A DNA stretch of 64,000 nucleotides from Desulfurococcales archaeon (GTDB lineage Archaea; Thermoproteota; Thermoprotei_A; Sulfolobales; Fervidicoccaceae): NCBI GenBank assembly GCA_009904015.1, contig WYEQ01000012.1:155188-219187 (forward strand), in the 5' to 3' direction. Within the stretch, counting starts at the first letter, position 1; every line of letters starts with the position of its first letter. The position numbers were made by a program, and so were the translations under genes. Below the pieces are notes generated by a model. That model did not search any database, was not told where the DNA came from, and worked only from the letters and a program-made list of their open reading frames with translations. Positions 16,174 through 25,789 of the stretch are shown one piece after another.

Positions 16174-17448
16174 CTACAGGGTGATCGTATCACCGGTTGA
16201 AGGAATAATTGGCTTTATGCCAAGCTCTTTTTCCACCTTATCAGCGAAAACTCTCTGAATCTCTTCTTCACCGTGAACTAGAATAACTGTCTGCACACTA
16301 CTTATTCTCTTAAGTATGTTTATCAAGCTCGTTGAATCTGCATGGCTCGAGAAATCAAACCACTCCACTCTGCTCTCTAGTTTTGGTATCTCGCTTGTTC
16401 CTCCTTTCTCAAGTATCTCTCTCCCAGGCGTTCCCTCTGCCTGGTAGCTAACAAGGAAAACAGCGTTTCTTTTTTCTTTACCAATCTTTCTAAGATAATA
16501 TCTTGAAGGCCCTCCTTTTAGCATGCCAGCGCTTGCAACTATAACGCCAGGAGTTTTCCACGCCTTCCTCCTGTCTTGCCATCCACGCACGAAGAGGTAC
16601 TCCTCCATCGCTTTTTCTAAGAGCTCAGGCCTTCTAAGGAACTTTCTGTGCATTAGAGAGATTTCACTCGCTCTTCTAATCATGCCGTCAACCCTCACTG
16701 GGTAAACATCGTTGTCTATGAGAATGGATAGTATTTCCTGTCCTCTACCGATACTGAATGATGGCACTAGAACCACACCGTTGTTTTCAATGACTTCCCT
16801 AACTGCATCGATAAATCTTTTCTCAACATCTATTCTTGGCGGATGGTCAGTCGAGCCATAAGTACTCTCAATAATGACGATGTCGGCTTTCAATCCATCT
16901 ATCTTTGCTGGCCCAACAAGCTTTGTCTCCATAAGGTTCACGTCGCTCGTGTAGAGTATTCTTGTCGAGTCAACATCTACTATTGTTCCAATACTTCCTT
17001 GTATGTGACCTGAATCAAAGAAGCTTAGCAAGAATTGACCTGCGCTGACAGTCTGGCCGTGCTCGACTGGCTGTATGTTATCGATTAGCTTATTCACTTC
17101 CTCTATCTCGAAGTCCAAGTAGTAACCTGAGAGCTTTAGAAAATCCTCTAGCATTAGCCTAGCAGCGTCCCTGGTTAATTCGGTGGCAAACGCTTTGATA
17201 TTCTTACTAACGTATAGAAGAGGAGCTGCTCCTATGTGGTCTAAATGAGTGTGCGTTAAGACAAGAGCCTCAACATCCTTGGGGGCAATTGGAAGCGGCA
17301 TCACTGGATTATCTTTTTCATCAAAGTTGACTCCATAGTCCAGCAGGACGTATTTCCCATTTCTACCAACAGCTATAGCTGCTCTTCCCACCTCTTTGCC
17401 ACTGCCAAGTATCTTAATCTCTATATTGTTGCCGCTCACTTTTGTCAT
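16174..17448 (-). CDS. Beta-CASP metallo-beta-lactamase ribonuclease, aCPSF2 type
   Basis: 424 residues. Metallo-beta-lactamase motifs: HTHLDHIG (about 61-68), an aspartate in LYTSDVNLMET and the His in ILVHGEEE near the end; the beta-CASP insert includes ESTYGSTDHPPR and GMLKGGPSRYYL, and SSHAD near 365 completes the site. There is no N-terminal KH domain, which separates it from aCPSF1 and points to the shorter aCPSF2 group. These enzymes cut or trim RNA, with a role in 3'-end processing or decay. Single gene, convergent with L38e and divergent from nac. Confidence 0.85.
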   Translation of the reverse strand: MTKVSGNNIEIKILGSGKEVGRAAIAVGRNGKYVLLDYGVNFDEKDNPVMPLPIAPKDVEALVLTHTHLDHIGAAPLLYVSKNIKAFATELTRDAARLMLEDFLKLSGYYLDFEIEEVNKLIDNIQPVEHGQTVSAGQFLLSFFDSGHIQGSIGTIVDVDSTRILYTSDVNLMETKLVGPAKIDGLKADIVIIESTYGSTDHPPRIDVEKRFIDAVREVIENNGVVLVPSFSIGRGQEILSILIDNDVYPVRVDGMIRRASEISLMHRKFLRRPELLEKAMEEYLFVRGWQDRRKAWKTPGVIVASAGMLKGGPSRYYLRKIGKEKRNAVFLVSYQAEGTPGREILEKGGTSEIPKLESRVEWFDFSSHADSTSLINILKRISSVQTVILVHGEEEIQRVFADKVEKELGIKPIIPSTGDTITL

Positions 17449-17542
17449 ACCTACTAATCACTTGGTTAATTTAGAAATTTAATCGTTATTCCTCAGCTAA
17501 ATTAATTTTTGGATAAACACATCTAAACACAGGGGAGGCGTT

Positions 17543-17914
17543 TTGTTCAAGATTAACCCTAGGGAAATGAAGAAAATGATGAAACGCATGGGCATAGAAA
17601 TGGATATCGAAGAGCTTAGCGACGCGGAGAGAGTAGTAATAGAGAGGTCAAGCGGCGTACGTCTTCTGATCGATAACCCGCAGGTGACCGTTATGAGAAT
17701 GAAGGGACAAACAATCATACAAGTAGTAGGGGAAATCAAAGAGGAAATTCAAGAGATGAAAGAAGAAGAACAGGTTGAAATTAAGCAGGAAGACGTCGAG
17801 TTAGTCGCCCTGGAAGCCGGAGTAAGCCTAGAGGAGGCTAGACAAGCACTGTTACTCACAAAAGGCGATCTTGCTCAGGCAATACTGCTTTTGCAGTCAA
17901 AGAGAAAAACCTAG
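17543..17914 (+). CDS. nac: Nascent polypeptide-associated complex protein
   Basis: 123 residues. N-terminal INPREMKKMMKRMGIEMDIEEL is the archaeal NAC hallmark; then a NAC beta-barrel (VVIERSSGVRLLIDNPQVTVMRMKG), an acidic linker and a C-terminal UBA domain (VELVALEAGVSLEEARQALL). It binds ribosomes and emerging chains as a homodimer. TTG start at 17543, after GGGGAGG. The gene is followed within 64 bp by the GNAT gene in the same direction. Confidence 0.94.
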   Translation: MFKINPREMKKMMKRMGIEMDIEELSDAERVVIERSSGVRLLIDNPQVTVMRMKGQTIIQVVGEIKEEIQEMKEEEQVEIKQEDVELVALEAGVSLEEARQALLLTKGDLAQAILLLQSKRKT

Positions 17915-17977
17915 GCATCGAGTATATATATTTGTTTTTAAGGATTAGTTAGTAGTATACATTCACAGGAACCGAAA

Positions 17978-18334
17978 ATGTCAGGCGAAGTTAAGCTTAA
18001 GAGGCTGGATGGATTAATAGTTGCTCTCACAGGACCCGGAGAAAAGCCTTTTCTGAGATACGAGATCGTTAGGCCTCTTGGAATACTAAGAATATTATCC
18101 ACGTATGTGCCACCCGAGCAAAGGGGACGAGGTTTAGCAGAGCTTCTAGTCAGAGAAGCAATAAAAATAGCTAGGGAAGAAAACTTAAAGATTGAGCCAG
18201 TGTGTAGCTACGCTCTATATTACTTCATCAAGTACAAGCAGGAAAGGGATATTCTTGCCGACTGGTTACAAGAAAAAACGGAGGATGAGCTGAACGCACT
18301 CTATCGATACGTAATCTCATTGGAAAAGAAGTAA
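17978..18334 (+). CDS. Small GNAT-like acetyltransferase (YjdJ type)
   Basis: 118 residues. The short GNAT core is visible: ILSTYVPPEQRGRGLAELLVREAIKIA, with the acetyl-CoA loop QRGRGLA, then IEPVCSYALYYFIKY. Together they match the small single-domain N-acetyltransferases found in bacteria and archaea whose substrates are not known. A C-terminal helical stretch of about 30 residues is extra. A TATA-like sequence lies within the 60-bp gap upstream, so it may have its own promoter. Confidence 0.75.
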   Translation: MSGEVKLKRLDGLIVALTGPGEKPFLRYEIVRPLGILRILSTYVPPEQRGRGLAELLVREAIKIAREENLKIEPVCSYALYYFIKYKQERDILADWLQEKTEDELNALYRYVISLEKK

Positions 18335-18425
18335 TTGAATAACGAAAACCAAAAGCATAGGCTTACTTCTAATGTTAACATAGTATTTCAGTGCTCGTCA
18401 ACCATAATGAACAAAGTGGCATATC

Positions 18426-19319
18426 TTACCGTTTGAGCTTCCTTAGAATTTTTTCAACAAGTATCCTTGAGGGATCTATTCCTAACTGCAAAGCCCCTTT
18501 CCAGTTTGGAGACGCGTTAACCTCCAATACAAATGTTCCCTCATTTGTCTCCATTATATCTACCCCAGCGTAGAACAGCCCTATGCTTTCCGTGGATTTA
18601 ATCGCTATATTTAAAATCTCCTCGCTTGGTTTGGCCTCAACTACCTTTCCTCCCTGCGCGACATTTGTTTTAAAGGAGCCTTCTCGCGCTACTCTGTAGT
18701 AGCTAGCAACGGGTTCCCCATCTATAACTAATACTCTAAGGTCTCTGTTGTACTTTTTCTCGTAGTATTTTTGTATCAATAGAGGCTGGTACCACGCTAA
18801 GAGCTGTCTGTATATGTTGTACGCGATATCCACGTTATCGATAAGCATTACTCCTCTCCCAAGACTACCTATTATAGGCTTGACAATTACTTTGCCCCAC
18901 TTCTCCGTGTAGTGAAGAGCAGCATCTATGTTCACCGTTACTATTGTCTCCGGCACCCTAACTCCGTTCTTCATAAGGGTAATCATAGTCCTAAGCTTAT
19001 CTCTGGCCTTGATAAGCCCTTCATATGGATTAACAACCAAAGTTCCTTTTTCCTCAAGGGCTTTTACCATATCGAACCTCAGGTTATACTCCTCTATGCT
19101 CTGAGGGCCTCCTACCCCCCTCACAATAGCAACATCTGCATCTAGGGGTATACTCCTAACGAATATCTTCTCCTCTCCATTCTCTATCATAACGTTAAGG
19201 TCCTGTAAGCGAACGTACTTAGCTTGTAAACCCAGCTCTCGGGCGCTCTTTATGATTTGAAGAGCCGTACGCGGCGGTGTACCCGCTGTGTGAAGAACGA
19301 TTAATCTCGCGTTTCCCAT
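18426..19319 (-). CDS. RimK-type ATP-grasp alpha-L-glutamate ligase
   Basis: 297 residues from ATG at 19319 (an ATG at 19331 adds four residues). ATP-grasp signatures: VIVKPIIGSLGRGVMLID near 130-150, NRDLRVLVIDGEPVASYYR, and the metal-binding VDIMETNEGTFVLEVNASPNWKG near the end. The family includes RimK, LysX and the MptN/CofF ligases that add glutamate to archaeal pterins or F420. With a beta-RFAP synthase-like gene 14 kb away a pterin glutamate ligase is attractive, but this is inference. It starts 15 bp after the methyltransferase stop, probably in one operon. Confidence 0.82.
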   Translation of the reverse strand: MGNARLIVLHTAGTPPRTALQIIKSARELGLQAKYVRLQDLNVMIENGEEKIFVRSIPLDADVAIVRGVGGPQSIEEYNLRFDMVKALEEKGTLVVNPYEGLIKARDKLRTMITLMKNGVRVPETIVTVNIDAALHYTEKWGKVIVKPIIGSLGRGVMLIDNVDIAYNIYRQLLAWYQPLLIQKYYEKKYNRDLRVLVIDGEPVASYYRVAREGSFKTNVAQGGKVVEAKPSEEILNIAIKSTESIGLFYAGVDIMETNEGTFVLEVNASPNWKGALQLGIDPSRILVEKILRKLKR

Positions 19320-19333
19320 ACTAGACCACACAT

Positions 19334-20515
19334 TTACTCAACTCTAAACAGATATCCCTTTAGATACCTAAGCTGCTCATCTATTATTCTTGTATATGAA
19401 CACGAGTTTATAGGTGAATTGTGAAATAGAAGCCTTATACCGAAACCGTTGTTCGCGGCTTCTTTTTTAATCATTTCGAGTAACTCATTTTCTTTTAGAT
19501 AGTAGCTGCAGCTACTTATGTAAACCAGGCCCCCTGGCTCTACCAATTTTAATACGCTTTCAATTAGCTTGGCGTACGCCCTAACTCCTTTATTATAATG
19601 AGACTTTGATGTAATAAAAGCCGGTGGGTCAGCTATTACTAAGTCGAATTTTCTCCGTTTTGCTATTAAGCTGTCACAAATCTTTTCTACTCTTCCTCTT
19701 ATTAGCTCGTATGAATCTAAGCTATTTAACCGCATATTCTCGAGGGCTATTTTAATAGCTGTAGGGCTTTCTTCAACCATAACTGAGTTTACAGCTCCTG
19801 ATAAAAGCGCATGGACAGTGAAGGAGCCATTATATGAGAATAAATCCAGCACTCTATAGCCATCAAGCTTCATCATGGATATTTTTTCCCTGATTGGTCG
19901 CTGGTCAAGGTAGAAACCTGTCTTCTGTCCCAGCTTGAAATCGACGACTAAATTGGCTTTGCCTTCCCTGATTATTTCTTTCTCTTCACCTCCACCTATA
20001 AGAAAGGCTCTCTCAACAGGCAAACCGAACTCTTTCCGACCTCTTTGGTCGTTCTTCAAGTATACTCTTTGTGAGATGCCTTCATCAACTATGATTTTTG
20101 CAAGCCTCATCTTATTTGAGTCCCAGCCAATACTCGATGATTGTATAACACTGGTTTTTCCATAAACATCAATTATTAGCCCAGGCATACCATCGCTATC
20201 AGCGTATACCAGGCGGTATCCAGCATAAGCTTTCTCGCCCATCAAAGTTCGTAGTTTGTATGCCCTTTGGATTCTCCATCGCATTATTTCTTCTAAAGTG
20301 TCAGGCGGTCCCTCAGATAAATATGCAAGTACTCTGAGGCCTATCGGACCTATTCTTTCGTAAAATCCATACCCCACGTGCTCTCCTTTAAAGAGAATCT
20401 TGACGAACGATCCCGACGGGACCGTTGAGTCCGCCTTTATCCATTTTGAATATATGGTGTATACTTTATCCCTTAAGCTTCTCTCCGCCTCACTTTTTAT
20501 CTCGACAGTATGCAA
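19334..20515 (-). CDS. PUA-domain class I RNA methyltransferase (RlmI-like, COG1092)
   Basis: 393 residues. The N-terminal third (about 1-80) is PUA-like, including ADSTVPSGSFVKILF and GYGFYERIGPIGLRVL. Then a RlmI-type domain with TGFYLDQRPIREK and the SAM-binding motif VLDLFSYNGSFTVHAL near 220-236, and DLVIADPPAFI for the catalytic motif IV. RlmI homologues make 5-methylcytosine in 23S rRNA; the archaeal target is not known. It precedes the ATP-grasp ligase with 14 bases between, on the same strand. Confidence 0.83.
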   Translation of the reverse strand: MHTVEIKSEAERSLRDKVYTIYSKWIKADSTVPSGSFVKILFKGEHVGYGFYERIGPIGLRVLAYLSEGPPDTLEEIMRWRIQRAYKLRTLMGEKAYAGYRLVYADSDGMPGLIIDVYGKTSVIQSSSIGWDSNKMRLAKIIVDEGISQRVYLKNDQRGRKEFGLPVERAFLIGGGEEKEIIREGKANLVVDFKLGQKTGFYLDQRPIREKISMMKLDGYRVLDLFSYNGSFTVHALLSGAVNSVMVEESPTAIKIALENMRLNSLDSYELIRGRVEKICDSLIAKRRKFDLVIADPPAFITSKSHYNKGVRAYAKLIESVLKLVEPGGLVYISSCSYYLKENELLEMIKKEAANNGFGIRLLFHNSPINSCSYTRIIDEQLRYLKGYLFRVE

Positions 20516-20587
20516 TAGACACCAACCCTAAGAAGCATCAAACAAATTCATGACAGGTTAATTATTCATTGAGATAATAAGACTGAG

Positions 20588-22996
20588 CTACCTCTTTGGC
20601 TTGAAAAAGTCAGCCAGCGTTTTCTGACCGCCAGCTGATACGCCTTTAAGGGTTTGCTCGGATACGCCGAAGTACGATAATATCCTTAGAGCCGCCGGTA
20701 TTATCTGGTGGTCAACGTAGTAATCCACGTCTATTTTATCAATGCTCGCCTCGAAGTAGGGGACCGCCCTATCACCTATTCCTCCGGTTCCCTTAACTAT
20801 CACGTACCCCACCTTGTCCCCGGGACCTATCTTTATCCCGGCCTTCATATATCTCTTAGCCACCTTTACGTGTGGAGCTTCAACTTCATATTCATTCAGG
20901 TTCTTAGTAATGGTCTTCCATATAACAAGCTTCTCCAACTCTACTTTTCCTTCTCTAAGCAATTTTATCAAATCCTTGACGTACTCAATGGCCTTACCAA
21001 CGGATCCCTCCATGAGCACTATTTTCGCGACGTTTACCTGGACTTCCTTAGCTATATCAGTCCAGTCTCCTCTTACCGCTTCAAATCCAACCATGTCTAT
21101 TGAGCCGTCAATCGTCAGTCCAGCATACCTTTTCTTAGCCTCCGTGAAGAAAACTCTCCTGTATATCTTATCTATTTTTACCTCGAATCCAAGCTCCTTA
21201 TCTATCCATTCTATGAGCTTACCTATTTTATCTTGGTCATAACTGGTGAAGAGGCTGTCTGTATCGCCATATATGACCTCGAGTCCCAGTTCCTTTGCTT
21301 TTTGAATAGCTCTAAGAATAGTGTGTCTTCCCCAGGCAGTAACTGCTTCCGCGCACTCTCTGCAATACCACCTGGCAGCAGCCCAACCCATGTACCCATA
21401 AGCAGCGTTTGCCAGGACCTTCATTGCTTTTTGACGTGCATCTAGAACTTCGTATTCAGGTGTGTCCTTCGGTATGCTCTTCATCTGTTCTCTTATCGCT
21501 CTTCTAGCTTTTAGTAGTGATTCTAGGACGCTCTTGAAGAATCCCGGAGGCTCGGCTCTGAACCTGTGGCCAACATCGGGCGCTATGTTTACTTTCGCGC
21601 TCTCCGTTGGTTCACGAATAAGCGTGTCTGGGCCAACATTGTATTTTATCATAATGGAGGGATACATGCTAGTGAAGTCCAGCACAGCAACATTCTCGTG
21701 TACCCCTGGTTTTGGAGTAAGGACTATTGCCCCTTTGTAAGGCTCAGCCTCTCTCTCAATCCTGTTGGGCACAAGCTCATTATGCTTATATGCCTGTCTC
21801 ATTAAGTAAAACTCTAGCCTGAACCCAACGCTAGCAGCCATTATTTGGTCGAGAGGGATGCCCGTCAAGCTCGTTAGCTGTATACCGTATGGGAGAAACT
21901 TCTCCGCTAGCCCATAGGTTGATTTCACGTCATCCAAGTTGTATTTCAGCACCTTTCTTCTAGATTCTCCGCCCTCATCCCATAGCTTCGGTATCATGAA
22001 CCAATCAAGATTTGTTCTCTCGCTTTTCTTCATAACGCCGAAGTAATCGGCGACTTCATCGAGAGTTTTCATCTTTATCTCGGGGACTTCCTCAGCGAAG
22101 TTGTATATGTCTAGGCTTAACCTGCCAGGAATGCTGATATGGCCTAGAACACTTGTTGTTGGTGGAGAATTAACTCTTCTTCCAATATCAAGAACTATTC
22201 CATGCATACTGCTTCTCTGAACAAGGTAAGGCCAGTCAAACTGGTTGCTGTTGTAACCAACAATTATATCTGGGTCCTTCGAACGAATGTACTCGATGAA
22301 CTTGATTATTAAGTCCTTGTCGTTTTTGTCCTGAGAGACAAATTGTACTGCTTCGTCCTTATCTATTACGCCAATGATTATAACTGGGTCACGGCTAGGA
22401 TTAGGCGTTCCATAAGCGTTATATACCTCTATGTCGATAGCCATCAAGCTTAGGTCACGCAAAGTAACTGTTCCCGGCACTTCCTTCAAATTTCCGACTA
22501 GGAAATAGGTCTTTGAAACACGGTATCCTGGAAGATTAGCCTCTTCTACATCGGCAGTGTACCACCTAAATGGCTTCAGGTCCTTATCAATAAGGTATCT
22601 CAGAGAGAACCTGACATCGGCTTCCAAAACCTCTTTTACATAAGGCAGCTCCTTTACCTCTTCTCTGTACTCCCTCACAGCTTCAGGTATCACGGTTGTA
22701 ACTTTGAGAGCTTTGACAGGTTTACCGAAGTACTTTTTCTCAACGATATCGACCGAAATAATGGGTGACCTAGGCTTGCTTAATCCATAAATCCTCTTTA
22801 TTAGCTCGCCGATTCTCTCCTCGCTCCCCTGCTCCGGCAAAACATAGAAGTATGGCCTAAAGCTTCTGTCTATTATTACGATTGGCTCTCCTTTCTCGTT
22901 TTTGCACCAAAGAATAATCCATGGCTCTTTGCCAACAACTTCGTACGTATTATCTAGGAGAAGGAACTTTAAGTTCTCTATAGGCATGTTGCTCAA
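20588..22996 (-). CDS. B-family DNA polymerase with C-terminal PIP box
   Basis: 802 residues. The exonuclease domain shows LMAIDIEVY (Exo I), VGYNSNQFDWPYL (Exo II) and YNLDDVKSTYG (Exo III), so proofreading is intact. Polymerase motifs: VLDFTSMYPSIM (A), KVLANAAYGYMGW (B), IYGDTDSLF (C), KKRYAGL after it. The last residues QKTLADFF form a PCNA-interacting PIP box. At this length it fits the shorter archaeal B-type groups (PolB3-like) at least as well as PolB1; I could not decide. It is a replicative or repair polymerase. Monocistronic by position. Confidence 0.93.
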   Translation of the reverse strand: MSNMPIENLKFLLLDNTYEVVGKEPWIILWCKNEKGEPIVIIDRSFRPYFYVLPEQGSEERIGELIKRIYGLSKPRSPIISVDIVEKKYFGKPVKALKVTTVIPEAVREYREEVKELPYVKEVLEADVRFSLRYLIDKDLKPFRWYTADVEEANLPGYRVSKTYFLVGNLKEVPGTVTLRDLSLMAIDIEVYNAYGTPNPSRDPVIIIGVIDKDEAVQFVSQDKNDKDLIIKFIEYIRSKDPDIIVGYNSNQFDWPYLVQRSSMHGIVLDIGRRVNSPPTTSVLGHISIPGRLSLDIYNFAEEVPEIKMKTLDEVADYFGVMKKSERTNLDWFMIPKLWDEGGESRRKVLKYNLDDVKSTYGLAEKFLPYGIQLTSLTGIPLDQIMAASVGFRLEFYLMRQAYKHNELVPNRIEREAEPYKGAIVLTPKPGVHENVAVLDFTSMYPSIMIKYNVGPDTLIREPTESAKVNIAPDVGHRFRAEPPGFFKSVLESLLKARRAIREQMKSIPKDTPEYEVLDARQKAMKVLANAAYGYMGWAAARWYCRECAEAVTAWGRHTILRAIQKAKELGLEVIYGDTDSLFTSYDQDKIGKLIEWIDKELGFEVKIDKIYRRVFFTEAKKRYAGLTIDGSIDMVGFEAVRGDWTDIAKEVQVNVAKIVLMEGSVGKAIEYVKDLIKLLREGKVELEKLVIWKTITKNLNEYEVEAPHVKVAKRYMKAGIKIGPGDKVGYVIVKGTGGIGDRAVPYFEASIDKIDVDYYVDHQIIPAALRILSYFGVSEQTLKGVSAGGQKTLADFFKPKR

Positions 22997-23081
22997 ATAA
23001 GATAGTTAGTTTTTCATGAATATTAAAATATTCATTATCTTAAAACAAGATAATTAAAAAAAGGTAAGGTGAAGAGCAGAA

Positions 23082-23969
23082 ATGCTTAAGAAATTATTCT
23101 TCACAACGCTTTTGGTAATATTTACTTTGATTTCAGCGCATTTGTTAATAGAAACAAGCGCTCAGGTCGAGGAGCCAATAGTTGTGAACATAGATACACT
23201 TGGACTCGCATTTATTCAGATAAACGGAACCTTCATTGGCAGCGAGTATCTACAGTGTATTGGAGAGCCACTATACATATATTCGTTTTACCCATCTGAC
23301 CTGGTCACGTATTTAGACTTGGAATCAAAAACCATTCTTCTTATGGCGACGAGCGACCAGCCAGTTAATTATAATTTGACCTATGTTTCTCTTGTCGCGA
23401 AGCCCGTTGATACAAACTCTTGGGTATCGCAATTATACGTACCTACCACCACATTGTTCATTCTGCCTGAGGGCTCTGTGGTAAAGCAGGTGAACCCACC
23501 GCCACGAGAGACCTATAAGATTGGTAACAAAATAGCTATCCTGGTAAATCCGGGCAACATAACGATAAGCTATGTGCTGCCTTCCGCCCAGCCACCTCCC
23601 GTTACCTCTCCTGCCGTCACCTCCCCCTTCACCAGCACCACTGCCCAGCCAGCGACGCCTAAAACGACATACATAGCTATAGTGCTAGTGATCGTGGCTC
23701 TAGCCATAGCAGTTTACTATTTGGTATCTAGGAAGAGAACATCAAAAGGAATAAGTGATATAGAAGCTTACCTGGATGATAGGGACCGGGCAATAATCAA
23801 TTACTTAAAGGAGAAAGGCTCAGCCACACCGACAGAACTGATGGAAGCAACCGGAATTCCTAAATCAGCATTCTATAGAAGAATAAGCAGGCTGGAGAAG
23901 CTTGGAATCATAGAGATAGTTGATTTAGGCATGAAGAAGGTTTATCGATTGAAAGAAAAGCCAAGCTGA
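23082..23969 (+). CDS. Membrane-spanning protein with cytoplasmic winged-helix domain
   Basis: 295 residues. Signal peptide at about 1-27, an extracellular domain of about 150 residues, a Pro/Thr/Ser-rich linker (about 165-190), a membrane segment TTYIAIVLVIVALAIAVYYL (about 193-212) and a cytoplasmic winged-helix DNA-binding domain (RDRAIINYLKEKGSATPTELMEATGIPK, then RRISRLEKLGIIEIVD). This order suggests a one-component regulator that senses something outside. ATG 23082 follows GGTGAAGAG. The neighbouring secreted protein at 24110 could be a target or partner, but this is inference. Confidence 0.75.
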   Translation: MLKKLFFTTLLVIFTLISAHLLIETSAQVEEPIVVNIDTLGLAFIQINGTFIGSEYLQCIGEPLYIYSFYPSDLVTYLDLESKTILLMATSDQPVNYNLTYVSLVAKPVDTNSWVSQLYVPTTTLFILPEGSVVKQVNPPPRETYKIGNKIAILVNPGNITISYVLPSAQPPPVTSPAVTSPFTSTTAQPATPKTTYIAIVLVIVALAIAVYYLVSRKRTSKGISDIEAYLDDRDRAIINYLKEKGSATPTELMEATGIPKSAFYRRISRLEKLGIIEIVDLGMKKVYRLKEKPS

Positions 23970-24109
23970 TTTTATAATTTAAAGTCTTTTTCCCATTTAG
24001 TAGGTTTGCTTGGGGCAAATAGTTTTTAGTCCCGCCTTTTTCCCGAAGAAGGTCCGGGGATTTATACTAAAAGCAGTTTTGACATATTTGATTAACGGCG
24101 AGAGGCGTG

Positions 24110-25447
24110 ATGGCAAGGAAAGAATGGATAAAGATAGCGTCTATCCTAATGGTCTTAGTTATAGGTCTCTCGGCATTACCGCTAGTATCTTTTGCTGAGA
24201 CAACAAGTAACAGCTCAGACCAGGCTACCAATCAACAAAACGTTGTTGGTGTTGTCAATGATTGGGTTAACAGACTAAAGGAAACGATAAAAACATCAGC
24301 AATGATTAGTGAACAGAACAAAGAGAAGCTGATGTCCCAGCTGGACACAGCTTTGCAACTAGCCAATAAAGGTGACATACAAGGAGCAATAAGAGAGATA
24401 ATAAACGTTACAAGGCAATATACAGTTATGGTTAACGAGCAAGCTAGAGAAAGAATAAGGCAGACAGTAGAAGAAAAAGTAAAAGCTATACAACAAATAA
24501 GAGACTTAATACCACCTGAGGCGCAAGAGCTAATCAAAAACGCTAACAAAACCCTGGATGAAATAGGGAAGGGAAAAATTAATCCAGAGGAAATACACAA
24601 GGTCGTGAAACCTATCACCATTACTAAGAGAGAGGTAGAAAAAAGCCAACAAGTCTGCTGGAACATTGTTAAACAAATTGCAACAGACGAGGAGAGCAGG
24701 GAGTACCTAGGCAACATGACGGGTACCTATATCCCCACGGGGGTCACAGCACTACTTTATCCAGCACAGAAGCTTATTGAAAACGTAAAGTTTATGGCTC
24801 AGAGGATGGGCAACCAGGACATCCTAAATATAACGTCGTTGCTCGAGGAGAGTATAAGCTTAATTAAACAAGCAGTAGCGAAGTTTGGGCAGGGAGACTA
24901 TGAGGGATTCAACACTACGATTAGCCTAGCTAAGGAGAAACTTGACCAAGCAAAAGAGCTAATAGTGAAGCCAACAAGCAAGAAAATGGGAACAATGAGC
25001 CTATACAACATGTTGCTAACAGCATCAAGGATGATTGAGCTAACAATAATGAATGTTGAAAAAGTCCTGGGAGGAATACTGAATGAGAACAAAGTGATGG
25101 TTAAAGGGGTGGTGCTGCAGTACAATAACACCACTAACGAGCTTGTTGTTCTAGGCTCAATGCACGTAGTGGTTAAGAGCCCTGAAAATAAGCTCAGGTC
25201 AGCAGGCTTCGCTCCAGTAATAGGTAGCTGGACCGTCAAGATAACAAACGAAACTAAGATAAATGGTAATCTAACAGAAACTGCGATAGTGTTGGTCATC
25301 GGCAAATCCAAGGTTGATAATGGAAAGATAATAGTTATAGCCGACGAGATATACGCCAACAACATCCAAAAGCTATCGGAAGTAGAAAATGAAGTAGAGG
25401 AAACAGCTCCTCAGCAAGCATCAGCGATAATAGGTATAAACGCTTAA
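24110..25447 (+). CDS. Secreted helical protein of unknown function
   Basis: 445 residues from ATG at 24110 (a GTG three bases upstream is possible). A signal peptide at about 1-30 (SILMVLVIGLSALPLVSFAE) is followed by about 300 residues of mostly amphipathic helix rich in Lys, Glu and Gln, with several predicted coiled-coil stretches, and a C-terminal beta-rich part of about 90 residues (NKVMVKGVVLQYNNTTNELVV and onward). No transmembrane segment at the end. No family was recognised. It may be a surface or envelope protein. The 137-bp gap before it holds no other gene I can support. Confidence 0.65.
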   Translation: MARKEWIKIASILMVLVIGLSALPLVSFAETTSNSSDQATNQQNVVGVVNDWVNRLKETIKTSAMISEQNKEKLMSQLDTALQLANKGDIQGAIREIINVTRQYTVMVNEQARERIRQTVEEKVKAIQQIRDLIPPEAQELIKNANKTLDEIGKGKINPEEIHKVVKPITITKREVEKSQQVCWNIVKQIATDEESREYLGNMTGTYIPTGVTALLYPAQKLIENVKFMAQRMGNQDILNITSLLEESISLIKQAVAKFGQGDYEGFNTTISLAKEKLDQAKELIVKPTSKKMGTMSLYNMLLTASRMIELTIMNVEKVLGGILNENKVMVKGVVLQYNNTTNELVVLGSMHVVVKSPENKLRSAGFAPVIGSWTVKITNETKINGNLTETAIVLVIGKSKVDNGKIIVIADEIYANNIQKLSEVENEVEETAPQQASAIIGINA

Positions 25448-25779
25448 AAGCTTTTTTTCAACAAAACCTTTAATTTAATTGTTTTTTGTTTTTTCTCGAT
25501 CTCAATGCTGTTCTTATAGTACTTTTTCTTAATCCTTAGCAAACCAATAACTCCTTTGTTTTTGGATAAAATAGCTAGTTCATAATCGCTTATCGGAACA
25601 ATAGTGACTTCATAAACGTCTACATCCAAGTCGAAGTATAAATATATTGAAAGCTCACCTGTGATGTGGTTGAACTCGTAAGACAAATCGATTAAACTGT
25701 TCTCAAATGAGCCGTTAGCTTCACTGGCCTCCTGTTTCTGGGTTCCAAAAATCTTCTTTATGAAATCTATAAATAGCAA
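25444..25779 (-). CDS. Small unknown protein downstream of the CBS cluster
   Basis: 111 residues: a Lys/Glu-rich start (FIDFIKKIFGTQKQEASEANG), then a beta-rich middle (ITGELSIYLYFDLDVDVYEVTIVPISDYELAIL) and a Lys-rich end. No known domain. It begins 10 bases after the stop of the quad-CBS gene at 25790 on the same strand, so it is probably the last gene of that operon. Its 3' end overlaps the convergent secreted-protein gene by 4 bases. Confidence 0.55.
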   Translation of the reverse strand: MLFIDFIKKIFGTQKQEASEANGSFENSLIDLSYEFNHITGELSIYLYFDLDVDVYEVTIVPISDYELAILSKNKGVIGLLRIKKKYYKNSIEIEKKQKTIKLKVLLKKSF

Positions 25780-25789
25780 GTTTCTACAC

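Noticed and set aside
20708-21805. Several plus-strand frames of 70-142 codons
   Set aside because: All are antisense to the DNA polymerase and reflect its codon pattern.
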